A stretch of 64,000 nt of DNA from Gonatopus flavifemur (Eukaryota > Arthropoda > Insecta > Hymenoptera > Dryinidae): NCBI GenBank assembly GCA_018340375.1, contig JAFFJZ010000014.1:124001-188000 (forward strand). Direction: 5' to 3'. Shown here one piece after another: positions 44,351 to 53,919 of the stretch; the stretch's first letter is position 1; each line of letters starts with the position of its first letter. A program made the translations under genes and the position numbers. The notes under the pieces are model-generated. The model was not told the origin of the DNA. It saw only the letters and a program-made list of their open reading frames with translations, and made no database searches.

Positions 44351-44966
44351 CTACATGAGGTTCCTTATAGTTACTTCTGGGAGATTATACCAAACTTCTT
44401 GTACTGTCCTCCAGAGATGGTCTTTTGACTTAGGACACGCAATTCCTATTCTTCTATCAAGTCCATCCCATAGGAGCTCGATGGGGTTGAAGTCAGGACT
44501 TTGGGGGGGCCAGATCATATTTTTCAACACTTTTTCTTTCTCCAAGATTTCGAGGTATAATTTGCATAATTGAGATGTGTGTTTCGGGTCGTTATCTCGC
44601 ATGAAGATAAAACTACTCTCGTTTAATCTCTCCCCTGATGGTACAGCATTTCTCATCAATATTTGTTTGTATTCTTCCTTTTTCATAATTCCTTCGATTC
44701 TAACGAGATCACCCACTCCTGCCATGGAAAAGCATCCTCAAACGAGTACTGATCGTCCCCCATGTTTTACTGTGGGCACTACAAGTCCGCAATCATTTTT
44801 TCTTTCGCAGAACATCTGACGACAATCTTCCTCTTCTGCCCAAAAATCTCGAACTTGGACTCATCTGTCCAGAGGACATTTTTCCACTGCTCCACTGTCC
44901 ACGTTAGATGATCTTTAGCCCATTGGAAACGTCTCAACTTATTGTGACGATGGAGCAATGGTTTCC
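44351..44966 (-). pseudogene. Tc1-like transposase fragment, DD38E spacing
   Basis: The minus-strand frame 44725-44351 encodes the catalytic domain MKKEEYKQILMRNAVPSG, IFMRDNDPKHTSQL and PPQSPDFNPIELLWDGLDRR. Between the second aspartate (RDND) and the glutamate (NPIE) there are 38 residues, four more than in classical Tc1 (DD34E). This matches the described DD38E Intruder family, although spacing alone is weak evidence. Upstream in shifted frames 44966-44726 is the first half with FQWAKDHLTWTVEQWKNVLW and TDESKFEIFGQKRK (first aspartate). The helix-turn-helix region is missing; the sequence breaks at about 44968. Confidence 0.82.
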
Positions 44967-44969
44967 TTT

Positions 44970-45125
44970 GTAACGTGGTATTCTTGTAACCACGTTATCT
45001 CCTTCGGGATCCTTTTTTTTCCCTCTCCCTCTCTCTCTCTCTCTCTCTCAACGGTGTCGCAATTTTCGAAATGAAGTGTCGGATGGGGGCCGAATCAACG
45101 AGAGGACAAATCAACGAAACCATTG
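44970..45125. other. LTR-like start plus CT-rich microsatellite
   Basis: It begins TGTAACGTGGTATTCTTG with an inverted AACCACGTTA. A (CT)n tract occupies about 45014-45051. The last bases CATTG abut the left Transib terminus. The 5' words match the insertion at 36639. Confidence 0.4.
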
Positions 45126-45275
45126 CACAGTGGGGAAATCTAGAAAAACGTGTTTCAAAATAACATTCTGGCAAGACTAATAGACCGATTCCAATGATCT
45201 TTCTTCCAAATTAAAGCTGATTGAATGCCAAACAAATCTATCGAAGCACATTTTGGAAAAGTCATCAATTTCAAG

Positions 45276-45790
45276 ATGGCGGAGGCAATATGGCGGACGA
45301 AAATGAAAAAATCTCGTCGAATCGTCTTCAAAATCGTTACTCGGGGGTTTTTGGGGTCGCTGATCACGAATCCAAGGTCAAAAATATCAAATTTCAAAAT
45401 GGCGGATCCAATATGGCGGACGAAGATGAAAAACTCTCATCGAATCGTCTTCAAAACGTTACTCGGGGGTTTTTGGGGTCGCTGATCACGAATCCAAGGT
45501 CAAAAATATCAAATTCAAAATGGCGGATCCAATATGGCGGACAAAAATGAAAAAATCTCATCGAATCGTCTTCAAAACCGTTACTCGGGGGTTTTTGGGG
45601 TCGCTGATCACGAATTCGTGGTCAAAAATATCAAATTCAGGATGGCAGATCCAATATGGCGAACATGAATTTGAAAAACTCACCGAATCGTCTTGAGGGT
45701 CATCACTGGAGGGTTTGTGGGGTTCCTGATCACGAATTCATGGTCGAAAATGTCTAACTTCAAATGGCACACTCAATATCACTGTTGGAA
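45276..45790 (+). repeat. Left subterminal iteron array of Transib 1
   Basis: Five direct repeats with cores starting at 45276, 45399, 45520, 45642 and 45764 (spacing 121-123 bp). Core ATGGCGGATCCAATATGGCG; a second conserved box GTTTTTGGGGTCGC lies between cores. The apparent ORFs encoding MADPIWRTK-like strings are by-products of the repeat. Confidence 0.85.
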
Positions 45791-45895
45791 GTTTGAAATG
45801 AGATAATCCATAATCACTCCGAAACAATGGAAGGTAATGATAACGATAATGTCAGTGCTTTTCTATTGATTGTAATCCCAACCGTACTCAATCAC

Positions 45896-46731
45896 TCATG
45901 GTTGACTCCTTTGGGTCAATAAGTCTTGCACATCTTTATCCAAGTTAATTGGAGAATGTTTCCATTCAGAACGCATATGACTGATCAATGGATCGGAAGA
46001 AATCAGCAATTTATGAATGATATCTTCATTCGTAACAAGTCTGTGCATCTTCCGGGTATTAAATTCTTTATAATGCTTGAAATCTTTGTTTCGGGCTTCC
46101 TGAGCCTCTTCTGACAGTTCTCCGATCGGTATTATATGAGAATCAATAATTTTTGAACCATGGATCAGAATTTTATGGAGTGATGGTGGCATATAGTACC
46201 ATGGATAAAGTCGCACATATAGCTCCGCTGTTTGTGCACAATATTCTTCAAATTTCTGAGTCTCAATTTCTCTGCCACAAGCAAGGGTTTTCAGAATGAC
46301 AGCAAATCTGCGGATTAATTCCTCATTCACTCCTGTGATTTTTGATGTGAGTTGTGGATCTTGGAAAAATCTCCTCGCGGTATTTCCATCATTGCTGGTA
46401 CCTGATCCTTGTCTTGGCATATCTATGTGCAACCCAATTTCATTTTTGAATGCTTTCTGAATTTTCTCCTTAGCTTCTTTTTTTATCTTGTCATCATTAT
46501 TCCTTGCTGCCCACTTGCAGAAATCTAATCGATATGCTATGTGCAGTACAGTTTCCATCAAACGTATCCAAGCATGCAACGTAGAAAGCCCATACTTGAA
46601 GTTGTCAGGGATTTCGGGTTTCTGTTTTACTTTTGATAAATCGTTCATCTCTGACGGCTTTGCTCCACATATAACACAGTTCGACGATGATGTTGTATTA
46701 GTCAGAGCTTGACATACCTTTCCATCTATCA
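45896..46731 (-). pseudogene. Inverted partial copy of the Transib 1 transposase
   Basis: The C-terminal 277 residues of the transposase are repeated on the minus strand, starting exactly at the codons for the second catalytic aspartate (DGKVCQALT) and running to the normal stop (DLLTQRSQP). It has one lysine fewer than the right copy (IKKEAKE against IKKKEAKE). It lacks the first catalytic aspartate and the DNA-binding N-terminus, and has no plausible ATG, so it is not a functional enzyme. Its near-identity to the right copy indicates recent origin or gene conversion. It is the coding part of the left arm of the palindrome. Confidence 0.9.
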
Positions 46732-46825
46732 ATGATCAAAATCTCAACTACGACACATATGATATGAACATATCCTCAAAGACACGAAACTCCATACAGA
46801 ATTTATTTCATACAAGAAAAAGATA

Positions 46826-47118
46826 CACTGAGAAGAATGTTTTGTTGTACTAACCAAACAGTTTTGTTGATATATGCCCAAACAAAGAATTAATTTACCA
46901 AACACCAAATTTTGGTTCAGGTAACCAAATGTTTTTGTTGTGATGAACAAGAGATTTTGTTGATATATGCCCAACCAAATCAATTCGGTTGACAAATTTT
47001 GGTTAACTATACTAAAAATTTGGTTATATCAACCGAAATGTGGTTGTGCTAAACAAATATTTTGTGCATTCAACCAAAACACAATTTGGTTGAGATAACG
47101 AAATGTTTTTTCTCAGTG
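46826..47118. repeat. MITE in the centre of Transib 1
   Basis: Ends CACTGAGAAGAATGTTTTG and, inverted, AAATGTTTTTTCTCAGTG, flanked by TA. The interior is a series of CCAAA/TTTGG words (TTTTGGTTGA, AACCAAAT, CAACCAAA) that can pair in many registers. No ORF. It lies in the unique centre, so it inserted without damaging the transposase. Confidence 0.75.
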
Positions 47119-47349
47119 TACGTCGAATCGCGATGTTTAACGATACATCAATGTAATAAATTGAAATTCTAACGTCTCCCGTGCTTTTCTTTTGTTTCCG
47201 TTCGGTGTTTTGTTTTTTCCTCATATACGCTGTTGTGTGTTGTATTGTATTGTAAAGCGTTGAACGTACGTTATAGCGATTGAAGCAAATTTTGATTTTC
47301 ATATAGTAGTATGTTCATATCATATGTATCGTAGTTGAGATTTTGATAA

Positions 47350-47468
47350 TTATATTGGAGTGAGCTAGGTCGTGGTTGTTTTTAAAGTAATATCGCAGTG
47401 TATGGTTGATAAGTCATCTTTGTGGTTATTTCAATGGAAATTCATTTCTTGTGCCACATCCTTCTAAG
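47350..47468 (+). promoter_or_regulatory. 5' leader of the Transib transposase gene
   Basis: This 119-bp stretch precedes the first ATG of the transposase. The in-frame codons upstream (from 47406) have no ATG, so 47469 is chosen as the start. A 39-bp segment just before it (47311-47349) is the one also kept in inverted form at 46737-46776. No TATA box can be asserted. Confidence 0.35.
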
Positions 47469-49442
47469 ATGAACCATTTCGAAATAAAAAATCGGATTCT
47501 TTCCAGTATACTTTTGGGAAGCAAGAGTAAAAGTGTTGATGAAATCTCAGATTACATTAATACGCACTTCCACTTTGATCGTGAAAATTCAAATATCATA
47601 AAAAATAAAGTATCCCAATACTTCATCCCTGCTTTTAATAGAAGATATAAAGCAGCACTGTTCAACGAAAGTGAATTTAACAAAAAAAACGAAGACTGGC
47701 TGGATTCCGACTTCACAGTATCGTTGAACAGTTCAAAAGCTGGTAGGAAATCTTTGAATGATTTCAATGATGGTTCACGAGCCACTAAGTGGAGAAAGAC
47801 GAGTACATTGAGAGATTTGTATTCAGTGGATGAAATCCAAGATGCTTTTTTGAGTAATTTGAGAGCTGCTGGAAAAGTGGGATTAGCAAATACTATAAAT
47901 AAATTATTACTAGAGGAGGAAGACAATATGAAAAATCCATCAATTCCTCATTCTCGATTAACTGCTGATGAATCTCTGAGCATGATAGAAGACGCAAAGT
48001 TGAGTAAACACGGGTATGAAACCATTCGCCTACATGTAAAAGCAGTTAATGCCGACGTTTTTCCTTCATATAGAAATCTTGCTAATGCAAAAAGAAGGTG
48101 TTACCCTCCACCTTCAGCCTTGACAGTATCTGAAGGTGGTGCAGAGATTGATTTCAAAAGTTTAATTGACCTGACCATTCGACGCATATCGGAGATTCCG
48201 GAAGTGATGGGATGTTTAACCGAATTGCTCAGTACCACTGATAGGCATGACATTACTTTGAAATTCCAAGGCAAATGGGGGTGTGATGGGGCTTCCAATC
48301 AGAGTCAATATAAGCAGACTTTTTCTGATGAAACATTGTCGGATGAATCTATTTTCATGATTTCAATGGTCCCTTTGCAACTGGAAGCTCAAACCCTTGA
48401 AAGACGTCAACTGATTTGGAAAAATCCTCGCCCGTGCTCAACCAAATACTGTCGCCCGATAAAATTTGAATATGCACGTGAAAATTTGGATAAAATAAGA
48501 CACGAGGTGGATATAATCCAACAGCAAATACAACATCTTGATCCGACCATAATACAAACAGCAATGGGCCAATTTGAGGTTAAGCATGAGTTTTTCCTCA
48601 CTATGATAGATGGAAAGGTATGTCAAGCTCTGACTAATACAACATCATCGTCGAACTGTGTTATATGTGGAGCAAAGCCGTCAGAGATGAACGATTTATC
48701 AAAAGTAAAACAGAAACCCGAAATCCCTGACAACTTCAAGTATGGGCTTTCTACGTTGCATGCTTGGATACGTTTGATGGAAACTGTACTGCACATAGCA
48801 TATCGATTAGATTTCTGCAAGTGGGCAGCAAGGAATAATGATGACAAGATAAAAAAAAAAGAAGCTAAGGAGAAAATTCAGAAAGCATTCAAAAATGAAA
48901 TTGGGTTGCACATAGATATGCCAAGACAAGGATCAGGTACCAGCAATGATGGAAATACCGCGAGGAGATTTTTCCAAGATCCACAACTCACATCAAAAAT
49001 CACAGGAGTGAATGAGGAATTAATCCGCAGATTTGCTGTCATTCTGAAAACCCTTGCTTGTGGCAGAGAAATTGAGACTCAGAAATTTGAAGAATATTGT
49101 GCACAAACAGCGGAGCTATATGTGCGACTTTATCCATGGTACTATATGCCACCATCACTCCATAAAATTCTGATCCATGGTTCAAAAATTATTGATTCTC
49201 ATATAATACCGATCGGAGAACTGTCAGAAGAGGCTCAGGAAGCCCGAAACAAAGATTTCAAGCATTATAAAGAATTTAATACCCGGAAGATGCACAGACT
49301 TGTTACGAATGAAGATATCATTCATAAATTGCTGATTTCTTCCGATCCATTGATCAGTCATATGCGTTCTGAATGGAAACATTCTCCAATTAACTTGGAT
49401 AAAGATGTGCAAGACTTATTGACCCAAAGGAGTCAACCATGA
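47469..49442 (+). CDS. Transib transposase (RAG1-like DDE recombinase), intact frame
   Basis: A 657-residue open frame, the usual length for Transib, with no stop or frameshift. It belongs to the family related to the catalytic core of RAG1. By motif alignment from memory of RAG1 and Transib: first aspartate D273 in KWGCDGASNQSQYKQ (48285), second D381 in LTMIDGKV (48609), glutamate E591 in SEEAQEARNKDFK (49239). The RAG1-type zinc site is present as C397/C400 (NCVICGA) and H565/H570 (HKILIHG). Other signatures are MVPLQLEAQ, STKYCRPIKFE, YGLSTLHAWIRLMETVLHIAYR and GSGTSNDGNTARR. The N-terminal ~250 residues should bind DNA. It would cut at the CACAGTG ends of this element and perhaps at shared iterons. 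The coding frame looks competent; activity is inferred. Confidence 0.93.
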   Translation: MNHFEIKNRILSSILLGSKSKSVDEISDYINTHFHFDRENSNIIKNKVSQYFIPAFNRRYKAALFNESEFNKKNEDWLDSDFTVSLNSSKAGRKSLNDFNDGSRATKWRKTSTLRDLYSVDEIQDAFLSNLRAAGKVGLANTINKLLLEEEDNMKNPSIPHSRLTADESLSMIEDAKLSKHGYETIRLHVKAVNADVFPSYRNLANAKRRCYPPPSALTVSEGGAEIDFKSLIDLTIRRISEIPEVMGCLTELLSTTDRHDITLKFQGKWGCDGASNQSQYKQTFSDETLSDESIFMISMVPLQLEAQTLERRQLIWKNPRPCSTKYCRPIKFEYARENLDKIRHEVDIIQQQIQHLDPTIIQTAMGQFEVKHEFFLTMIDGKVCQALTNTTSSSNCVICGAKPSEMNDLSKVKQKPEIPDNFKYGLSTLHAWIRLMETVLHIAYRLDFCKWAARNNDDKIKKKEAKEKIQKAFKNEIGLHIDMPRQGSGTSNDGNTARRFFQDPQLTSKITGVNEELIRRFAVILKTLACGREIETQKFEEYCAQTAELYVRLYPWYYMPPSLHKILIHGSKIIDSHIIPIGELSEEAQEARNKDFKHYKEFNTRKMHRLVTNEDIIHKLLISSDPLISHMRSEWKHSPINLDKDVQDLLTQRSQP

Positions 49443-49547
49443 GTGATTGAGTACGGTTGGGATTACAATCAATAGAAAAGCACTGACATTATCGTTATCA
49501 TTACCTTCCATTGTTTCGGAGTGATTATGGATTATCTCATTTCAAAC

Positions 49548-50064
49548 TTCCAACAGTGATATTGAGTGTGCCATTTGAAGTTAGACATTTTCGACCATGA
49601 ATTCGTGATCAGGAACCCCACAAACCCTCCAGTGATGACCCTCAAGACGATTCGGTGAGTTTTTCAAATTCATGTTCGCCATATTGGATCTGCCATCCTG
49701 AATTTGATATTTTTGACCACGAATTCGTGATCAGCGACCCCAAAAACCCCCGAGTAACGGTTTTGAAGACGATTCGATGAGATTTTTTCATTTTTGTCCG
49801 CCATATTGGATCCGCCATTTTGAATTTGATATTTTTGACCTTGGATTCGTGATCAGCGACCCCAAAAACCCCCGAGTAACGTTTTGAAGACGATTCGATG
49901 AGAGTTTTTCATCTTCGTCCGCCATATTGGATCCGCCATTTTGAAATTTGATATTTTTGACCTTGGATTCGTGATCAGCGACCCCAAAAACCCCCGAGTA
50001 ACGATTTTGAAGACGATTCGACGAGATTTTTTCATTTTCGTCCGCCATATTGCCTCCGCCATCT
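49548..50064 (-). repeat. Right subterminal iteron array of Transib 1
   Basis: Inverse counterpart of the left array, with the same five ~122-bp units in opposite orientation and the same sequence. Together the arrays place five iterons within about 670 bp of each terminus. Confidence 0.85.
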
Positions 50065-50212
50065 TGAAATTGATGACTTTTCCAAAATGTGCTTCGATAG
50101 ATTTGTTTGGCATTTAATCAGCTTTAATTTGGAAGAAAGATCATTGGAATCGGTCTATTAGTCTTGCCAGAATGTTATTTTGAAACACGTTTTTCTAGAT
50201 TTCCCCACTGTG

Positions 50213-50423
50213 CGTCGGTTCGATTGATTTCATCATAAAGGCTGATCCTCTCCTTGTTCCCGTTATCGGTCTTCTCAATCCATATGTTCGAGTCGAACGA
50301 CCACACATACTCGTATCCAATACCTTCATGGTGGTTTCTTGTGTGCCAAAATATTTGTTTGAAAGATTTTGGAGCATCTTCTCTAACTATCACTGCTTTT
50401 CTCGAATTACACTAGTTCACAGC
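50213..50423 (-). pseudogene. LINE ORF1, C-terminal part
   Basis: The minus strand encodes PKSFKQIFWHTRNHHEGIGY followed by EYVWSFDSNIWIEKTDNGN. This resembles the end of ORF1 proteins of CR1/Jockey/L1-like LINEs (pattern N-x-L-F-x-x-AR...YKYVW...I-x-x-RK). It is the continuation of the ORF1 at 54488-55372, separated from it by the 50424-54487 element. It is cut at 50212 by the Transib terminus. Confidence 0.55.
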
Positions 50424-51039
50424 CCCTTTGTACATTCAACGCCATTATTTTTCCGGGAGCATTTTGGCTCCCTGAACGCAAAAATCACAGTGGAGCCTTT
50501 TTTTATGCATAAGTTTTCGAGATATGAATTTTTGAAGTTGAAAAAAATTTTTTTCTATCGAAGTTTCACTATTAACGGTATATCTCAAGTCAGAAGCGAT
50601 CAATCCAATCGTGGCAGGTGTCAAAATGGACATGATCGAACTGCCCACAAATATCAACGTCCCTATTGTTGATTACTCGAGTAGTTTGAGTGCAATGAAT
50701 CGAAATATTTGGGAAAAATACTGTTTTTCGACAAAAATGCAGGTGAAAGAGTTACATTTTCGCCAAGGAAAAATAGGAAACGTGAAAATATACCTCGTAT
50801 CAGATTTTTCACGTGAAGTGCGCTTTTTCACGAAGAGAGTGATGTATTTGTGGGAGGAGATCTATGAAAAATTATAGAAGTTACGATCATTTATGTACAA
50901 GTGCCAAAATACAACGTTGTCTCCAATCTGGGAGTTTGGGTTTATTCATAGCTTATACTCGAGTTTGATTGATTTGAATCATTTTTATTCCTATATATTA
51001 ATATAACATGAGCATCAAAGGTAATTTTGCTTTCTTGAT

Positions 51040-52870
51040 TGTCGTTTGTTTTTGATAGCGTCCGTTTCTCTTATGAGAGACCAAATACGATCCCCTATCA
51101 TTCTTTCATCCCAAAATCCCTAGTCGCGTTCCTCCATGGATTTCAGTTGTTGATGGAATCTCTCACCATGTTCGTCGCTCACATCGCCCGAATTCTCCGG
51201 GGAAAAATTCAAGTAATAATGTGAGAAATGGATCTTGAGAGACATATTTACTCCTGTTGGGACAATTGAAAGGATATAATACGCATGGATGAAAAGAAAT
51301 GGAATAGGATGGATAGGATAATATTAAATACCCATTTCTGCAAAATTTCTAAGCAAATTCGCAACGATAACATTGTCCTCAGGGTCTCCATTATTCCCAA
51401 AGAAACCAGAAACAACTGACTTGAACGAATCCCAGGCTGCATTTTCGACAGAGGATAAATTAGTGTGGAATTTTCCACCTCCCAGCAATTCCCTCATTTG
51501 TGAACCATCAAAGACTCCTTCTTTGATTTTTGCTGGGAAAAGATTTGGGAAGAGGGGTCTCAAACAAGTGAACTCTTGGCCTTTTTTGTTCAATGCCTTG
51601 ACAAAGTTTTCGACAAGTCCAAGTTTGATGTGCAATGGTGGGAGAATAATGTTCTCTTTTCTGACGAGAGGCATATATTTCACGCTGTTCTCACCCATTG
51701 TGTGGTTCTCCCTTTTTGGCCATTGTTTTTGTAGTGATGTTCGTGAGCACGACTATCTCAGAGACATAAAAAACAGCAATATTTCGTATATCCTTGCTGC
51801 ATTCCACATAACAGGCCCACTACTCCTAAATCAGAACGAACTTTTCAACCGTGTTCTTCATATTTCACGTATTCCAACAATTTGACCATTGTTTCATACA
51901 ATTCTCCAGAAGTGACAGCATGTGCGATGGGTATCAACGGTTTATCGTTTCTGTTATGTAAGAGGACTGCTTCCAAACTTGTTTTACTGCTGTCAAAAAA
52001 TAACCGTCACTCTTCCGCATCGTAAAGTTGTTCAAGTTCCTTGAACAAACCAGGAATATTTCCGCAAGAGCATATTTGCTCTCTCATAGTATAATACTTT
52101 GAGTGAGCCCTATCACGGTTTCTGTAGTATGTTACTCTAACATTCGCAGTTAAAAGGTTGTACTGTTCCATTCGAGATGCATGTAATTCTGCTGCTTTGT
52201 AACATTAATGTTACAAGAAGAGAGAAGAAGGGGGCGCCAACGAGGAGGTAGAGGGGGCAGCAGCGGCGAGACTCGTAATGAGTCAAGGCGGCAAAGGACA
52301 GTCCACCCCAGGTTCTCGCTACGCAAAGTAATTCGAAAAGCACCAGTGTTTGCACGCCCTACGAGGCCATACAAAAGTACAGTGAAAGTCACTCTTTGAA
52401 CACTACCACGCGGTATTACGAATATTCTCCGCGAGTTCATCGAACCACGGACCCCCTCGAAGCCAACCGTACCTCCACGGCGACCCCCGCGGAACATTCA
52501 CTAGGCCCGGCTAGCCGATTGACACGACGACACACACCGACACCCACGACACTCACACTCATCCTACACACACACACAACTAGCGGTGAGGAACTAATGT
52601 TACGTTGTATCATATTTTTGTGACCATTCGAAAAATATATCTATCGATATTATTGTGTTACATACGTGAGTTTCACTCTCAGTTTTCTGCATACATCTCG
52701 TCCTATGAAAGTCGCCTCCCAAAATCTACTCATTGGAGCTGCTTTTGAAAGCTCTAAATCCCTCACCCAATCATTCAATTCAGCTCGAGTTGAAAGATGG
52801 TGCTCTTCTGTAAAAGATGTAGCCTGTATACCGATAAGACCAATTCATTTCCAAGGTAATTTTGATTCAA
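51040..52870 (-). pseudogene. Member of an unnamed, highly repeated arthropod protein family
   Basis: Reading the minus strand in several frames, I recognise in order RAELNDWVRDLELSK (52800), YYRNRDRAHSK, LFFDSSKTSLEAVLLHN (51985), IPIAHAVTSGE, MQQGYTKYCCFLCL (51810), ENIILPPLHIKLGLVENFVK (51660), KIKEGVFDGSQMRELL (51535), LKIHFSHYYLNFSPE and SDEHGERFHQQL (51150). These strings recur in many arthropod genomes as uncharacterised proteins with no assigned function. Several stops and a 380-bp insertion (52215-52594) break it. The clean segment is 51698-51324. Position inside long inverted repeats suggests it is transposon-encoded, possibly the transposase. Confidence 0.7.
52215..52594. mobile_element. 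380-bp GC-rich insertion with 9-bp duplication
   Basis: Flanked by TAATGTTAC on both sides (52206-52214 and 52595-52603). Strongly GC-rich within AT-rich flanks, with a purine-rich start (AAGAAGAGAGAAGAAGG) and an ACAC tract near its end. It has a weak B-box-like GGTTCGATGAACTC on the minus strand. It could be a SINE or a truncated LINE. It splits the arthropod gene remnant. Confidence 0.55.
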
Positions 52871-53919
52871 AGCGTATTAGAAAAACATTTGATCAATCGT
52901 GATCAATGGCATATTCATTTTCAATGTGAAATTACCATTCCCACGATTTCATCTGTTTATGGTCATGAAGTTTTCTGAACCTAACCAAATATCGTGATTC
53001 ATCTATTCAATTGTGGATTCACGATGCAAATATCCGATTCATGGCAATTGAGAGTTTTCTCTTGTACAGGGGAAGCATTTGAGGAATCAACACAAGAGTG
53101 TCAAGTTGAAATTAAAAACTTGATAGTTTGATACCCTCTTGTGTCGATTTCGAACACAAATTTTGAGTGGACCGTTATTTACACAAAATTTTGAACTGTG
53201 TATGGATTTGACATTTACTGATCACCCGATACATACTCTGTTGAACCGGAAGCCCATCTTACAAGATTTATATGACGTGAAAGGCATACGATACCTGGTG
53301 TCCATCCTTCATCGAGGTTATCAGGTGTTATTTGGAAGTATTGAAGATAGTGCTCTTCAAGAAAGTTGGTGGACCGACGTTGATTCATCTTCACCACATA
53401 ATTACCACACATATAGCAAGAATTATCTGGATGGTTTGTGTACTCAAAACTTCGTTCCCTTTTATTGATTGTGTGTCAAATGAATCGGAAAAAGGGCTCT
53501 GATATAATCAAAAGGCGGAATATCGAATAAACTCAATCCATAAAACTTGATAACAGACTGATGTGAAATGTCACAAAAACAAAGGACGCAAAAAAAACAG
53601 GAGACAAGCGATGAGCTGGAATTATTTCCTCCAATTAATGGAGTGGGAGGGCTGTGTATTAGACTGAATAAGCCTATCTGCCTATCTGCAGTCTCAGTGG
53701 CGAACTACTCCTATTCATCATGTGTATCTCTTCAAAATACTTAGCCGCTGAGATGCAAGAAGGCGCTGAAACTCGCCACGAAAAGTTGTACTGTTCTCCT
53801 ATGACCGTTTCCACTCTATCTGATTCACTGTGGCCCCACCATCGAAAATCACAAGAGTTCCCAGGCCAGTATATACTACCGTGTTTGTAATACACCCATC
53901 TTGTATCAACATATCACAA
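52871..53919. other. Interior of the 50424-54487 element, no recognised gene
   Basis: Contains one 109-residue plus-strand ORF (53139-53468) and a 65-residue minus-strand ORF on the same stretch, neither with known motifs. A stem TTGACACTCTTGTG / CACAAGAGTGTCAA occurs near 53090-53150. Otherwise unassigned. Confidence 0.4.

Larger units (their letters stand above)
45126..50212 (+). mobile_element. Transib element 1, palindromic composite with intact transposase
   Basis: A 5.09-kb element. Both ends read inward as CACAGTGGGGAAATCTAG and further; the ends are identical for the full length I compared. The left arm 45126-46731 is an inverted copy of the right arm 48604-50212, collinear with a single 3-bp difference in an A run (7 A against 10 A). 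Left 46737-46776 is also an inverted copy of 47311-47349, so the left arm equals the right-hand element minus its bases 47350-48603. The centre 46777-47310 is unique and contains a MITE. The flanking 5-mers differ (CATTG left, CGTCG right), so no target duplication is seen; CGTCG fits the GC-rich Transib target preference. Confidence 0.9.

Noticed and set aside
45221..45550. ORFs encoding repeated MADPIWRTK-like and VADHESKVKN-like strings
   Set aside because: They are translations of the non-coding 122-bp iterons; the same strings occur in mirrored form at 49788-50113.
45276..45790. CRISPR-like regularly spaced repeats
   Set aside because: The period is 122 bp, both core and spacer are repeated, and the setting is a eukaryotic transposon; no cas genes.
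47406..47468. Upstream extension of the Transib transposase by 21 residues
   Set aside because: The extension would start at TTG; the first ATG in frame is 47469, and the extra residues show no motif.
45126..50212. Domesticated RAG-like host gene
   Set aside because: The frame is intact, but it is enclosed by transposon ends and iterons and has a fresh inverted copy; this is a mobile element and not a domesticated gene. No RAG2-like partner gene is seen.
52208..52399. Arginine-rich 63-residue ORF
   Set aside because: It is contained in the GC-rich 380-bp insertion with a target duplication, so base composition explains it.
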